From Carboxylicivirga marina (GTDB lineage Bacteria > Bacteroidota > Bacteroidia > Bacteroidales > Marinilabiliaceae), in assembly GCF_016612505.1 (NCBI RefSeq), contig NZ_JAENRR010000015.1:1-64000 (forward strand): a DNA stretch of 64,000 nt. The letters run 5' to 3'. Of the stretch, positions 34,982 through 43,757 are shown piece by piece. Below the pieces are notes generated by a model that saw only the letters and a program-made list of their open reading frames with translations, was not told the DNA's origin and made no database searches. A program made the translations under genes and the position numbers. Position 1 is the first letter of the stretch. Each line of letters opens with the position of its first letter.

Positions 34982-37924
34982 TTAGGCCTCTAAGCCTAAT
35001 TGTTCGTACACAATTTTTAATTGATCACTCATAGCCGGATTGTTGATTGTATCCAACACCATTTTAACCAGGTGGCCTTTTTCAACCTCGCGTTGAAAGG
35101 TGCTTGCCGCGGCTTGTTGGCTTTTTCGATCTAATGAGGCATACCATAGCAGGTTATTTAAGTGGCGTTGCAGCAGAAAGTTTGCCAGATGTTTGGCATC
35201 TTCTTCAAATCCACAAGTGTATGCCAGATGAACCAAAGGTAAGTTGCCACTTACATCAGGTGCTACATCAATAGGAAGCTCTCTGAGGCTTTTCTCAATC
35301 ACTTTTTTAGCTTCCTCCGCTCGGCCCGTTTCAAGCAGTTCGGCTGCCAATAAATTGCCAATTTGACGATACTTAATGACGTCAAAGGTACGTCGACAGT
35401 AGTGGTCGTAATAACTGTTACTGCCATCGCCCAAATCGATTTTATTTAAATAAGTATCCAGAAGGATGTCTGTTTCAAAAAAGATGGGCATCTCAGTACT
35501 TTGGCTATATGGCATTAGTTTATAAACGAAACCATCGTATCGTAAGTGTTTCTGTAAGCCTAGGAAAATTTCCGGGTCGGCACCAATCGTAAAATAGATG
35601 GGGCGCTGCCAATTGTTGTTGGCAATTATATCAAGTAAGGCAATGTCATTTTTATAAAGCACTCGCTTGGTACACTGCCATTTCAGTGTGTCTTGCTCAT
35701 CAAAAGGTAGTAAAAAACGATTGACAGGCGAAAAATCAACTTTCATTCCATTTTGCAATGGAAGTTTAGATGATTCCTTGGTGTCGCCTATAAAACGAAC
35801 AACACTGTTTAGGGGTGCATATTCTTTGCTTTGCTCCAGTAATAAAGCATAGTCCAGATTGCCGGTTTTGTATCGCTCTTGCTCAATGCTCAATGTCAGG
35901 CCACTGGTTTTATTAACGGCCTTTTCTAATTGTTTAATGCACCAATCAGCTCCCATTAAGCCATAGTTAACTACACGTACATCGGTTCTATACCCTTCAA
36001 CTTCCTGAACATACCACAGTGGATACGTATCGTTATCGCCGTAAGTAAATAAGATGGCATTAGGGTCGCAAGAGTTTAAGTAACTACGAGCTTGGTTCAA
36101 TGCAAATTCTCGTTGTGAGCGATTATGGTCATCATAATTCTGACTCAGCATTAATAATGGCACAGCCACCGTTATCAAACCAATGCCAAGGCCTGTTGTT
36201 ATGTAGCTTTGAGATTTTCTGTAAATGTATTCGGCTATGCCAAATGCACCAATAGCGATAAAAATGGCATAAGTATAGAAGGAGCCTACAAATGCATAAT
36301 CACGTTCGCGAGGTTCAAAAGGTGTTTGATTGAGATATAGAATTATTATTGGACCTGTCATCAAAAATAGCAGTCCGATAACGGCGAGGTATTTTTTGCC
36401 AGTATTACCCGATTTCAGGATGAATAAAATGCCTATCAGACCCAATAAAAAAGGTAATAAGAAATAAGTATTGCGCGAAGGGTTATTGTCAGCAAGGCCA
36501 TGCTTATGTGAGCCTTCAATGCGCTTATCGAGAAACGAAAAACCGGTTATCCAATTGCCTTTATGTATTTCGCCATGGCTTTGTTCATCATTCTGTCGAC
36601 CTGAGAAATTCCACATGAAATATCGAATGTACATGTGGTTTATTTGGTAGTTAAAGAGGAAGCGCAGATTTGTAATAAATGAGGGCTTTTCGGTGCTGGT
36701 AGCATCGGCACCTGCCCATTGCTGATAGCCATACTTATGCGTTTGACTACTGCTGTGCATCCTCGGGAATATGCCGCAGCCATCATCGTCATACTCGTAG
36801 TTGTCCGATTTTTTGTATAACTCGTATTGGTCGCCATTTCTACGGTAGGCATCTTTGTATTGTAAATCGCCGGTTTGCGTATTGTAATACTGACCATAAA
36901 TCAGTGGGTTTTGAGCATACTGCTCGCGATTTAAAAAGCTATCAAGCGAAAAAACATCCGATGGATCGTTTAAGTTAATAGGGGTATTGGCATCAGCTCT
37001 GATAATAATCATCGCATACGATGAGTAGCCAATCATAAAAACCAGCGAGATCACCGCAATCAGGTGTTGCCAATTGTTTTTTGTTCTTGTTTTGAAAACA
37101 GCATAAAACAATCCGCCGAATACGATGATAACAAAAAGAAGTAAGCCTGAATTAACCGGTAAGTTAAACGTGTTTACAAACAATACCTCAAGCTTACCTG
37201 CCAGCCATAGTCCATTTTGAATTAACCCGAACAGTAGTATGGCTAATATCGTAGCACCAATCACTAATGATTTGACGAGAATGGTCCATGAGAATGACCT
37301 TTTTCGTAAAGCAATAAGTAATATTAATACAGGAATGATTAATAAGTTTAGCAAATGAACACCAACAGAAAGGCCGGTGAGGTAGGCAATTAAAATTAGC
37401 CATTTCAAACCAGAATCAGATTGTTGTTTGGCTTCATCCCATTTAAGAAATAGCCAAAAGCACAAGGCTGTGAAGAATACTGATAAAGCATACACTTCAG
37501 CTTCCACGGCAGAAAACCAAAAGGTATCAGAAACAGCAAATGTTAATGCGCCAATAGCACTAGTTGCTACAATTAGCAAGTATGACTTTGTTGACTCAGT
37601 GTATTTTTGATAAGTGCTTCGCAAAATGTGTTCGGCAGAAAAGTATAATAACATTACCGTGCCTGCCGAAGAAAATACTGATAGCAGATTCGCGGTGTAG
37701 GCGATTTGTGAGGCGTCAAGAGCAAACAAGTTAAGGAGCCGTCCGAGTAACAGGTAAAAAGGAGCACCTGGAGGGTGTCCTACTTCCATTTTGGCCATGC
37801 AGGCTATGAATTCGCCACAATCCCAAAGGCTTACGTTAGGAGCCATAGTGCTCCAGTATAGTATTGTAGATAGTATAAATAGTGTCCAGCCAACAAGTAG
37901 GTTGATTTTCTTTGATGTAGCCAT
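34982..37924 (-). CDS. Second DUF2723 / GT117-type membrane protein
   Basis: A 980-residue paralogue of the protein at 30551-33625. It shares the N-terminal APNVSLWDCGEFIA and GHPPGAPFYLLLG motifs, the NQTPFEPRERDYAFVGSF segment, a helix-rich first half and a TPR-like C-terminal half. The shared motifs NWQRPIYF and IHKGNWITGF show they arose by duplication. The divergence is large, so it is an old duplication. The likely role is transfer of a lipid-linked sugar in the periplasm, inferred from the GT-C family only. ATG 37924 start. Confidence 0.8.
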   Translation of the reverse strand: MATSKKINLLVGWTLFILSTILYWSTMAPNVSLWDCGEFIACMAKMEVGHPPGAPFYLLLGRLLNLFALDASQIAYTANLLSVFSSAGTVMLLYFSAEHILRSTYQKYTESTKSYLLIVATSAIGALTFAVSDTFWFSAVEAEVYALSVFFTALCFWLFLKWDEAKQQSDSGLKWLILIAYLTGLSVGVHLLNLLIIPVLILLIALRKRSFSWTILVKSLVIGATILAILLFGLIQNGLWLAGKLEVLFVNTFNLPVNSGLLLFVIIVFGGLFYAVFKTRTKNNWQHLIAVISLVFMIGYSSYAMIIIRADANTPINLNDPSDVFSLDSFLNREQYAQNPLIYGQYYNTQTGDLQYKDAYRRNGDQYELYKKSDNYEYDDDGCGIFPRMHSSSQTHKYGYQQWAGADATSTEKPSFITNLRFLFNYQINHMYIRYFMWNFSGRQNDEQSHGEIHKGNWITGFSFLDKRIEGSHKHGLADNNPSRNTYFLLPFLLGLIGILFILKSGNTGKKYLAVIGLLFLMTGPIIILYLNQTPFEPRERDYAFVGSFYTYAIFIAIGAFGIAEYIYRKSQSYITTGLGIGLITVAVPLLMLSQNYDDHNRSQREFALNQARSYLNSCDPNAILFTYGDNDTYPLWYVQEVEGYRTDVRVVNYGLMGADWCIKQLEKAVNKTSGLTLSIEQERYKTGNLDYALLLEQSKEYAPLNSVVRFIGDTKESSKLPLQNGMKVDFSPVNRFLLPFDEQDTLKWQCTKRVLYKNDIALLDIIANNNWQRPIYFTIGADPEIFLGLQKHLRYDGFVYKLMPYSQSTEMPIFFETDILLDTYLNKIDLGDGSNSYYDHYCRRTFDVIKYRQIGNLLAAELLETGRAEEAKKVIEKSLRELPIDVAPDVSGNLPLVHLAYTCGFEEDAKHLANFLLQRHLNNLLWYASLDRKSQQAAASTFQREVEKGHLVKMVLDTINNPAMSDQLKIVYEQLGLEA

Positions 37925-38100
37925 GGTTTATTAGTATGATTAGCACCTAAAGATAGTTTTATGAATCGTAGAACACATGTTTTAGCTTTGATAATTGCAG
38001 CCAGGTTGTGTAGATTGACAGGATTGGATTATTTCTAATAATCGAAATACCTGAAACAGACAGCCTAAAAAGGATAGCGCAATAATTTTAATTAAATTTC

Positions 38101-38130
38101 TTGCATTGAAAAAAAAACTCTCTATCTTTG
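38101..38130 (+). promoter_or_regulatory. Promoter of the tRNA-Gln pair
   Basis: -7 box TATCTTTG (38123-38130), TTG at 38101-38103, exactly 19 nt apart; about 30 bp before the first tRNA. Confidence 0.75.
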
Positions 38131-38159
38131 CATCGCTTTTGAAATAAAAGCATGGGTAT

Positions 38160-38230
38160 TGTCTCATGGTGTAATGGTAGCACAACTGGTTTTGGTCCAG
38201 TTAGTCCGGGTTCGAATCCTGGTGAGACAA
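38160..38230 (+). tRNA. tRNA-Gln (anticodon TTG), copy 1
   Basis: 71 nt. Acceptor TGTCTCA/TGAGACA with the U1:A72 typical of glutamine tRNAs, anticodon stem ACTGG/CCAGT with loop TTTTGGT, T-arm CCGGG-TTCGAAT-CCTGG. CCA not encoded. Confidence 0.95.
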
Positions 38231-38236
38231 CGACTT

Positions 38237-38267
38237 AACCTCCTTAAAAGAAGGGGGTTTGTTTTTT
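38237..38267 (+). terminator. Terminator between the two tRNA-Gln genes
   Basis: A 9-bp stem AACCTCCTT/AAGGGGGTT with a 5-nt loop, followed by TTTGTTTTTT. It suggests that the second copy needs read-through or its own promoter. Confidence 0.7.
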
Positions 38268-38275
38268 GTCTTGAT

Positions 38276-38346
38276 TGTCTCATGGTGTAATGGTAGCACA
38301 ACTGGTTTTGGTCCAGTTAGTCCGGGTTCGAATCCTGGTGAGACAA
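38276..38346 (+). tRNA. tRNA-Gln (anticodon TTG), copy 2
   Basis: Identical to copy 1 over all 71 nt, 45 nt downstream. A recent duplication or gene conversion is likely. Confidence 0.95.
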
Positions 38347-38355
38347 CACCCGAAG

Positions 38356-38384
38356 AACCTCTCAATATATTGGGAGGTTTTTTT
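38356..38384 (+). terminator. Terminator after the second tRNA-Gln
   Basis: AACCTCTCAAT paired with ATTGGGAGGTT, then seven T. Confidence 0.8.
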
Positions 38385-38467
38385 ATGCTCAAAATTCTCA
38401 TGTTGGGTGTCAATTAAAGAGGAGCAGTTCCAATTTCTGGGTCTAGTGTAAATTCATCAATAGTATT

Positions 38468-38831
38468 TTAAATAGGGCTTATCTCTTCATAAAAGTTTGT
38501 GTTGTACGCAAGTAGTTGATTGATGTACACAACAAAAAATGATATAGAAGCAATTGTACTGAAGAAATGAGTTGCTATCAGGTTGTTATACGCAATAAAA
38601 ACATCAACGGAAGGAATTTTAGAATCATTAAATATGATTAGCATGCAGATTAGCGCAACTAATATAATTAAGGAAGCAAGCTGCCGGACGTTTTAATTAA
38701 ATAGCCTGCTGTTTTAGGTAATAATAAATGGGTTTGGCGCAAGTATTCTTTGTTCTCTTTATGGTGTAGACTAAAACTCAGATTATGTAAGAAGTGCTTT
38801 AGTTGGTGAGTTATTTAATAACTCTTTTCAT
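38468..38831 (-). pseudogene. Frameshifted membrane-protein relic
   Basis: Too broken to be a single frame. From ATG 38831 (MKRVIK, then stop) a second frame reads HHKENKEYLRQTHLLLPKTA and then GYLIKTSG before a stop near 38690. A third frame takes over at the same place: RQLASLIILVALICMLIIF, a transmembrane-like stretch, then NDSKIPSVDVFIAYNNL, a second hydrophobic stretch, and YNTNFYEEISPI with a stop at 38468. Joining them needs two small indels and gives one coherent protein with two membrane helices. Family unknown. The rest of 38385-38930 shows nothing else. Confidence 0.45.
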
Positions 38832-38933
38832 AACAGAAGCTGGTGTGAATTGAGGCTGGTGACCTTGAGTTAAGTTGTCACATGGACACCAGAATTGAGT
38901 GAAGAGATAACTCATTAGGATAGAATTGCAAAG

Positions 38934-38963
38934 AAAAAGGGGAGCCGTTTGGCTCCCCTTTTT
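38934..38963 (-). terminator. Terminator of the rplM-rpsI-rpsB-tsf operon
   Basis: A 13-bp perfect stem AAAAAGGGGAGCC/GGCTCCCCTTTTT with loop GTTT, 19 bp after the tsf stop. Confidence 0.9.
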
Positions 38964-38981
38964 ATATAAAGTAGATATCTA

Positions 38982-39806
38982 CTAGCTTAATCCGTAACGT
39001 TTGAAGTCAACTGCTTTCAAACCTTTGCTTGCTCCATCAAGGTATTGTTTGATAGTCATTTTGTTGTCTTTAACAAACGCTTGTTCCATCAAAGTGCTTT
39101 CTTTGAAGAATTTGTTCAAACGACCCATTGCGATCTTTTCCAACATTGCCTCAGGCTTACCTTCTTCGCGAGCTTTTTCTTTACCAATTTCTAGCTCTTT
39201 TTCTTTAACGTCAGCAGGTACGCTATCAGCGTCGATTGCTACAGGTGCCATAGCAGCAGCTTGCATAGCTACGTCTTTAGCAACTTGCTCATCAACACCC
39301 TCCTGGTTGAAACCAACCATTGTAGCTAATTTGTTACCAGCGTGAATGTATGCAACAACTGAATCAGCAGAAATAGCTTCGAAAGCAGCTAAATCAAGCT
39401 TTTCACCAATTACACCACTCTGCTCAGAAACAACCTCAGAAACTGGACGACCGTTTAATTCTAACGCTTTTAAAGCTTCTAAGTCAGCTGGATTTTCAGC
39501 AACAGCTAAATCAAGAATTGACATTGCGAAGTCAACATAGCTTTCGTTTTTAGCAACGAAGTCAGTTTCGCAATTAAGTACGATTAACGCACCTCTTTTC
39601 TTGTCAGCAGTAACTTTAGCTAAAACAACACCTTCAGTTGCTTCGCGATCGGCACGCTTGCTAGCAATAGCCTGACCTTTTTTACGGATGATATCAACCG
39701 CTTTGTCGAAATCGCCTTCAGCTTCTGTTAATGCTTTTTTACAATCCATCATACCGGCACCGGTACTTTTTCTTAGTTTGCTTACGTCAGCAGCAGTAAT
39801 AGCCAT
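38982..39806 (-). CDS. tsf: Elongation factor Ts
   Basis: A 274-residue guanine-nucleotide exchange factor for EF-Tu. The N-terminal UBA-like part has VSKLRKSTGAGMMDCKKAL, followed by ALTEAEGDFDKAVDIIRKKG and the EF-Tu contact motif NCETDFVAKN. A second core domain ends with LMEQAFVKDNKMTIKQYL. Shorter than the E. coli factor by a few residues but normal for Bacteroidota. Last gene of the ribosomal operon, 39 bp after rpsB. Confidence 0.97.
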   Translation of the reverse strand: MAITAADVSKLRKSTGAGMMDCKKALTEAEGDFDKAVDIIRKKGQAIASKRADREATEGVVLAKVTADKKRGALIVLNCETDFVAKNESYVDFAMSILDLAVAENPADLEALKALELNGRPVSEVVSEQSGVIGEKLDLAAFEAISADSVVAYIHAGNKLATMVGFNQEGVDEQVAKDVAMQAAAMAPVAIDADSVPADVKEKELEIGKEKAREEGKPEAMLEKIAMGRLNKFFKESTLMEQAFVKDNKMTIKQYLDGASKGLKAVDFKRYGLS

Positions 39807-39845
39807 GATATATATATTTAAAGTTGTTAGACAAAAATTACCGAA

Positions 39846-40682
39846 TTACTCTTTTGATGCTTCTTTAGATGGAGCTTCTTCTGCTGGTTTTTCAGCTGCA
39901 GGAGCTTCTTCTTTTTTAGCTTGAGCTTTTGCAGGCTCAGACTTCTTAGCACGAGCTTTCTTCTCTTTCGATCCTTCGTTGTCTTTCTCCACTTTGCGCT
40001 CGCTTAATCCTTCCTGAATCGCTTTTGTCATCACATCAGTAATCAACTCGATAGACTTAGTGGCGTCATCGTTAGCTGGAATTACATAATTGATTGGTGA
40101 AGGATCAGAGTTAGTATCAACGATACCAAACACAGGAATATTCAAACGGATAGCTTCTTTAACAGCAATGTGTTCTTTCATTACATCAATAACGAACATG
40201 GCTGCAGGAAGACGAGTTAAGTCAGCAATAGAACCTAAAGTCTTGTCAAGCTTAGCGCGTTGACGAGTAATCTGAAGACGCTCTCTCTTTGATAAGTTTT
40301 TCCACTGGCTTGGGTCAGCCATCATCTTATCAATAGAAGTCATTTTCTTCACCGCTTTACGAATAGTGGGGAAGTTGGTTAACATACCACCTGGCCAACG
40401 CTCAGTAACATAAGGCATGTTTACACCACCAACTTTATCAGCGATGATTTCTTTGGCTTGCTTCTTAGTTGCTACGAATAACACTTTCCGACCCGATTTT
40501 GCAATCTGTTTAAGTGCTTCAGCAGCTTCGTCAATCTTCACAGCTGTTTTGTGAAGGTCTAAAATGTGGATTCCATTACGCTCCATAAAAATATATGGTG
40601 CCATGGCTGGGTTCCACTTTCTTTTAAGGTGTCCAAAGTGTACACCTGCTTCCAATAATTCCTCGAAATTAACTCTTGGCAT
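39846..40682 (-). CDS. rpsB: 30S ribosomal protein S2
   Basis: A 278-residue protein with the S2 signatures LLEAGVHFGHLKRKWNPAMA at the N-terminus and PVFGIVDTNSDP in the second half. The last 50 residues are a low-complexity Lys/Glu/Ala tail (KKARAKKSEPAKAQAKKEEA) typical of Bacteroidota S2 and probably disordered. It docks on the 30S subunit near S1. A 191-nt gap to rpsI upstream contains no gene and has short TCTAATGTCTAA-type direct repeats. Confidence 0.97.
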   Translation of the reverse strand: MPRVNFEELLEAGVHFGHLKRKWNPAMAPYIFMERNGIHILDLHKTAVKIDEAAEALKQIAKSGRKVLFVATKKQAKEIIADKVGGVNMPYVTERWPGGMLTNFPTIRKAVKKMTSIDKMMADPSQWKNLSKRERLQITRQRAKLDKTLGSIADLTRLPAAMFVIDVMKEHIAVKEAIRLNIPVFGIVDTNSDPSPINYVIPANDDATKSIELITDVMTKAIQEGLSERKVEKDNEGSKEKKARAKKSEPAKAQAKKEEAPAAEKPAEEAPSKEASKE

Positions 40683-40873
40683 TTTAATTTTTTTAAAGTT
40701 GTTTACTTTCTGTTTAAACCAATCTTTAAGTAGTTCTTCAATTAGATTTATAGATAATAGACTTTTAGATTGTTAGAACGATTTCTCAATTCTTATCTAG
40801 CTGTCTCATGTCTAATAGTCTAATGTCTAAAAGGAGTCTTAAAGATTTAGATACTAAACACACCTGATAAATA

Positions 40874-41260
40874 TTAACGTTTAGAGAACTGGAATCTCTT
40901 ACGTGCTTTAGGACGACCTGGCTTCTTACGTTCAACAACACGTGAGTCACGCGTCATGAAACCTTCAGCTTTAAGGGCCGGCTTATTTTCAGCATCAATT
41001 TTTACAAGTGCACGGGAAATAGCTAAACGAACTGCTTCAGCCTGTCCCTTGAAACCACCACCATAAAGATTTACTTTAATGTCGTAGTTTTCAGCAACAC
41101 CGATGGTGTTTAAAGGTTGTTTTACAATGTATTGTAATGTTGCAGCAGGAAAATACTGCGCTAATTCGCGCTTGTTAATGGTGATGTTACCATTTCCTTC
41201 GCTCAGGTAAATACGAGCAACTGCTTCTTTTCTTCTACCAATAGCATTAATTACTTCCAT
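40874..41260 (-). CDS. rpsI: 30S ribosomal protein S9
   Basis: A 128-residue protein with AIGRRKEAVARIYL at the start, GGGFKGQAEAVRLAISRAL in the middle and the basic tail GRPKARKRFQFSKR that reaches the decoding centre. Normal length. Five bases separate it from rplM, the usual pairing in bacteria. Confidence 0.97.
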   Translation of the reverse strand: MEVINAIGRRKEAVARIYLSEGNGNITINKRELAQYFPAATLQYIVKQPLNTIGVAENYDIKVNLYGGGFKGQAEAVRLAISRALVKIDAENKPALKAEGFMTRDSRVVERKKPGRPKARKRFQFSKR

Positions 41261-41265
41261 AATAC

Positions 41266-41721
41266 TTATTTAATGGCGTTAATATCGATTACTTTAGGTT
41301 GTTGAGCTTCGTGCTTGTGTTCTGTTCCAGTATAAACATATAAGTTTCTGAAAAGATCACGTCCAAGACGGCTCTTAGGTAACATACCTTTGATAGCTCT
41401 TTCAACTAATCTCTCTGGCTTCTTAGCGAACATATCAGCTGGAGTAACCTCCTTTTGTCCACCAGGGTAACCACTATGATAGAAGAATACACGCTGGTCC
41501 CACTTGTTACCAGTCATTTTAATTTTGTCTGCGTTTAAGATAATCACGTTATCTCCGCAATCCACGTGAGGTGTATAATTTGGCTTATACTTACCTCTAA
41601 GTAGTTTAGCAACTTTAGATGCCAAACGACCTAATACCATATCAGCAGCATCTACCACAACCCACTCTTTGTTGGCAGTCGCTTTGTTGGCTGAAATCGT
41701 TTTGTAACTTAACGTATCCAC
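41266..41721 (-). CDS. rplM: 50S ribosomal protein L13
   Basis: A 151-residue protein with the Bacteroidota N-terminus MDTLSYKTISANKATANKEW, the RNA-binding WVVVDAADMVLGRLASKVAK and the HVDCGDNVIILNADKI motif. The start codon is GTG at 41721, supported by that conserved N-terminus and an AGGA 8 nt upstream. First gene of the operon, with a 130-nt leader. Confidence 0.97.
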   Translation of the reverse strand: MDTLSYKTISANKATANKEWVVVDAADMVLGRLASKVAKLLRGKYKPNYTPHVDCGDNVIILNADKIKMTGNKWDQRVFFYHSGYPGGQKEVTPADMFAKKPERLVERAIKGMLPKSRLGRDLFRNLYVYTGTEHKHEAQQPKVIDINAIK

Positions 41722-41866
41722 AGTCTTCCTTTTTAAAATTCGACTTATTAATTAACAGTTTGCAAAGGCAAAAAACATCCACTTTGCCATAATTAGGTCC
41801 CACCCCAATTATATTAAAACAGACGCCTGTACCTTTCGGCTCGGATAATAATCGGCCGCAAAAGTA
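41722..41866 (-). promoter_or_regulatory. Promoter and long leader of rplM
   Basis: On the minus strand a -7 box TACTTTTG lies at 41859-41866, so transcription should begin near 41852 and leave a leader of about 130 nt. The leader holds a possible hairpin GGCAAA/TTTGCC with a 10-nt loop (about 41765-41790), inside a region with alternative pairing to CAAAG/CTTTG. Autogenous control by L13 or S9 is possible. Confidence 0.4.
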
Positions 41867-41980
41867 CTGCATTTATTTTTATTGTGCTAATTATTTGATT
41901 AAAAAAGCACTAAAGTTTGTGGTTTTCAATAATATCACCATAATTTAACTGATAGCACTAATGATGGTTAATAAAATAGT

Positions 41981-42511
41981 ATGATTAAAGAATGGCGACT
42001 TGGCAAAGAATTTTATCAACGAGATGTTCTCATAGTAGCAAAAGAGCTACTCGGGAAAGTACTTGTTCGGCGATTCGAAGGTCGTGGTGAAGAGCGGTTC
42101 GTAATATCTGAAGTGGAGGCCTACCGAGGAGAGGAAGACGCTGCTTGTCATGCACACAAGGGTCGAACCTCTCGCACCGAAATTATGTATCATGCAGGAG
42201 GAAAAGTCTATGTTTACCTAATATATGGTATGTATTGGAACCTTAATATTGTCACTGGGTCTGAATGTGAGCCTCAGGCTGTACTTATAAGAGGGGTGAA
42301 GAAGATAAGTGGTCCTGGTCGCCTTGGTCGATATTTAAAGCTTGATAAAAGCTTTTACGGCGATTCGCTTAGTGAATCAAATCGATTATGGATTGAAGAG
42401 CCTGTTGTAAAGAGTAAGATTGCTTTTGAATCAACAGAACGTATAGGTATTGATTATGCGCCGTATAAGTGGCGTTCTAAGAAATGGCGATTCGTTTTAA
42501 AAGACTTTTAA
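41981..42511 (+). CDS. 3-methyladenine DNA glycosylase (AAG/Mpg family)
   Basis: A 176-residue protein with the AAG-family motifs LGKVLVRRFEG, ISEVEAYRGEEDAACHAHKG, RTEIMYHAGGKVYVYLIYGM (with the intercalating Tyr and the YVYLIYGMYWNLNIV core) and VLIRGVKKISGPGRL. It excises alkylated purines such as 3-methyladenine and hypoxanthine by hydrolysis, without lyase activity. Shorter than the usual about 200 residues at the C-terminus but all catalytic elements appear present. Its end overlaps the convergent outer-membrane gene by 4 bp. Confidence 0.88.
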   Translation: MIKEWRLGKEFYQRDVLIVAKELLGKVLVRRFEGRGEERFVISEVEAYRGEEDAACHAHKGRTSRTEIMYHAGGKVYVYLIYGMYWNLNIVTGSECEPQAVLIRGVKKISGPGRLGRYLKLDKSFYGDSLSESNRLWIEEPVVKSKIAFESTERIGIDYAPYKWRSKKWRFVLKDF

Positions 42512-43638
42512 TCAAATTTTATCTTTGAAATATAAAAGTTAGGTGTGAAAACCAGGTTGATACCATAAGAATAGTCAAACTGACTGGCCGGAATATCATA
42601 ATAGGTTTCTACCATTGCACTAAATTTTATCTGTTTCATAAAGGTTTTAGTGAAACTTAGTTTAGTGGTTAATAAATTACGATATTCGGTGTAATAACCG
42701 GGCTTGTAATTTGATGTTGATTGAAATATTGAGCTACCCTTGGGCGCTAAGAAATTGTGCGCACGCCAATAACCGGCCATAAAAGTTCCGTATTTGTAAT
42801 TGATTTCTCCAACCGGATAAAGGGCATTGCCACTTGTAAAATCCCAACCGGTATGACCTGTTAAATCATGAAAAGTAGCGTAGTAGGTTGCAATACCTAC
42901 ATCCTTAATAAATCCATCACCAATATTATAACTTAATTTTACACCAGTTACTAAGTTGGCTAATGACTGCATGCGTTCTGAGTAGTTGCTTATTTGTCCG
43001 CCCAGGTGCGTGGCCACCATTTGTCCGGGAATACTTATTTGAAAGTCATTTTCGTCATTTGTAATTTGATATTCTGTACTTACTCCTGCTGTAAACTTCT
43101 CAGGCTTTGTGTCGCCAAGAAATATAAACTGCTCCCAATCAACCCAGGCGTCGAGCCAAAGCTTATTAGAGTTATAAATAAACTGGAAGCCATTTTCAAT
43201 TGGACGAGTATATTGATTTTCAGGATTGAAAATGGGTTCAATGAGTTTATGGTGCACATCGCCTTGTAAACCCCCCATTATCAAATCGAGATTGTCGGTC
43301 AGTTTTGTGTGAATTGAAAATGTAGGAAGAACCTCTGTGAAATCGCTCATGCCACTAAATTGAACGAGGTGTACGCCGGCTTTAATTCGAAGGCGTGAGC
43401 CGGCATAATAAACTAACGATGGTTGTGCCGTGTATCCCATCATGGTAAACCCTTCGATGTAGTCACCAAAGTATTCGTTGTTTTTAACGAAATTGTTATT
43501 TTCCAATCTGAAATAGAGGTTGTTATCTGCGTTCTCTTTAAACTCAGGATAGTAATAACGCCAGGTTTGATCAACCTGAGCAACTCCAATATTCCACCAC
43601 ATTGCTATACAGCAAAGCACAACGATCCAACGTAGCAT
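42508..43638 (-). CDS. Predicted outer-membrane beta-barrel protein
   Basis: A 376-residue exported protein: signal peptide (residues 1-20, ending NIGVAQ) and a body of alternating polar and aromatic residues in 10 to 12-residue strands separated by turns rich in Gly, Asn and Asp. It ends in NLVFTPNFYISKIKFD, close to the aromatic C-terminal end of barrel strands. The order QPSLVYYAGSRLRIKAGVHL and FMAGYWRAHNFLAPKGSS suggests 14-16 strands. No known porin family is recognised. No operon partner. Confidence 0.6.
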   Translation of the reverse strand: MLRWIVVLCCIAMWWNIGVAQVDQTWRYYYPEFKENADNNLYFRLENNNFVKNNEYFGDYIEGFTMMGYTAQPSLVYYAGSRLRIKAGVHLVQFSGMSDFTEVLPTFSIHTKLTDNLDLIMGGLQGDVHHKLIEPIFNPENQYTRPIENGFQFIYNSNKLWLDAWVDWEQFIFLGDTKPEKFTAGVSTEYQITNDENDFQISIPGQMVATHLGGQISNYSERMQSLANLVTGVKLSYNIGDGFIKDVGIATYYATFHDLTGHTGWDFTSGNALYPVGEINYKYGTFMAGYWRAHNFLAPKGSSIFQSTSNYKPGYYTEYRNLLTTKLSFTKTFMKQIKFSAMVETYYDIPASQFDYSYGINLVFTPNFYISKIKFD

Positions 43639-43757
43639 TCTAACACCCTTATTAATTGTATTCCCAAAAATTAAACACTCAATGACTAATACTATAATTG
43701 AGAAAAAAAGTTATAGTATTTGTGGATTTTTTTCGAGAAAGGGTTAGTTTAGAACGT

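Noticed and set aside
38201-38413. Minus-strand frame across both tRNA-Gln genes
   Set aside because: Residues such as SPGFEPGLTGPKPVVLPLHH are the well-known false translation of tRNA genes.
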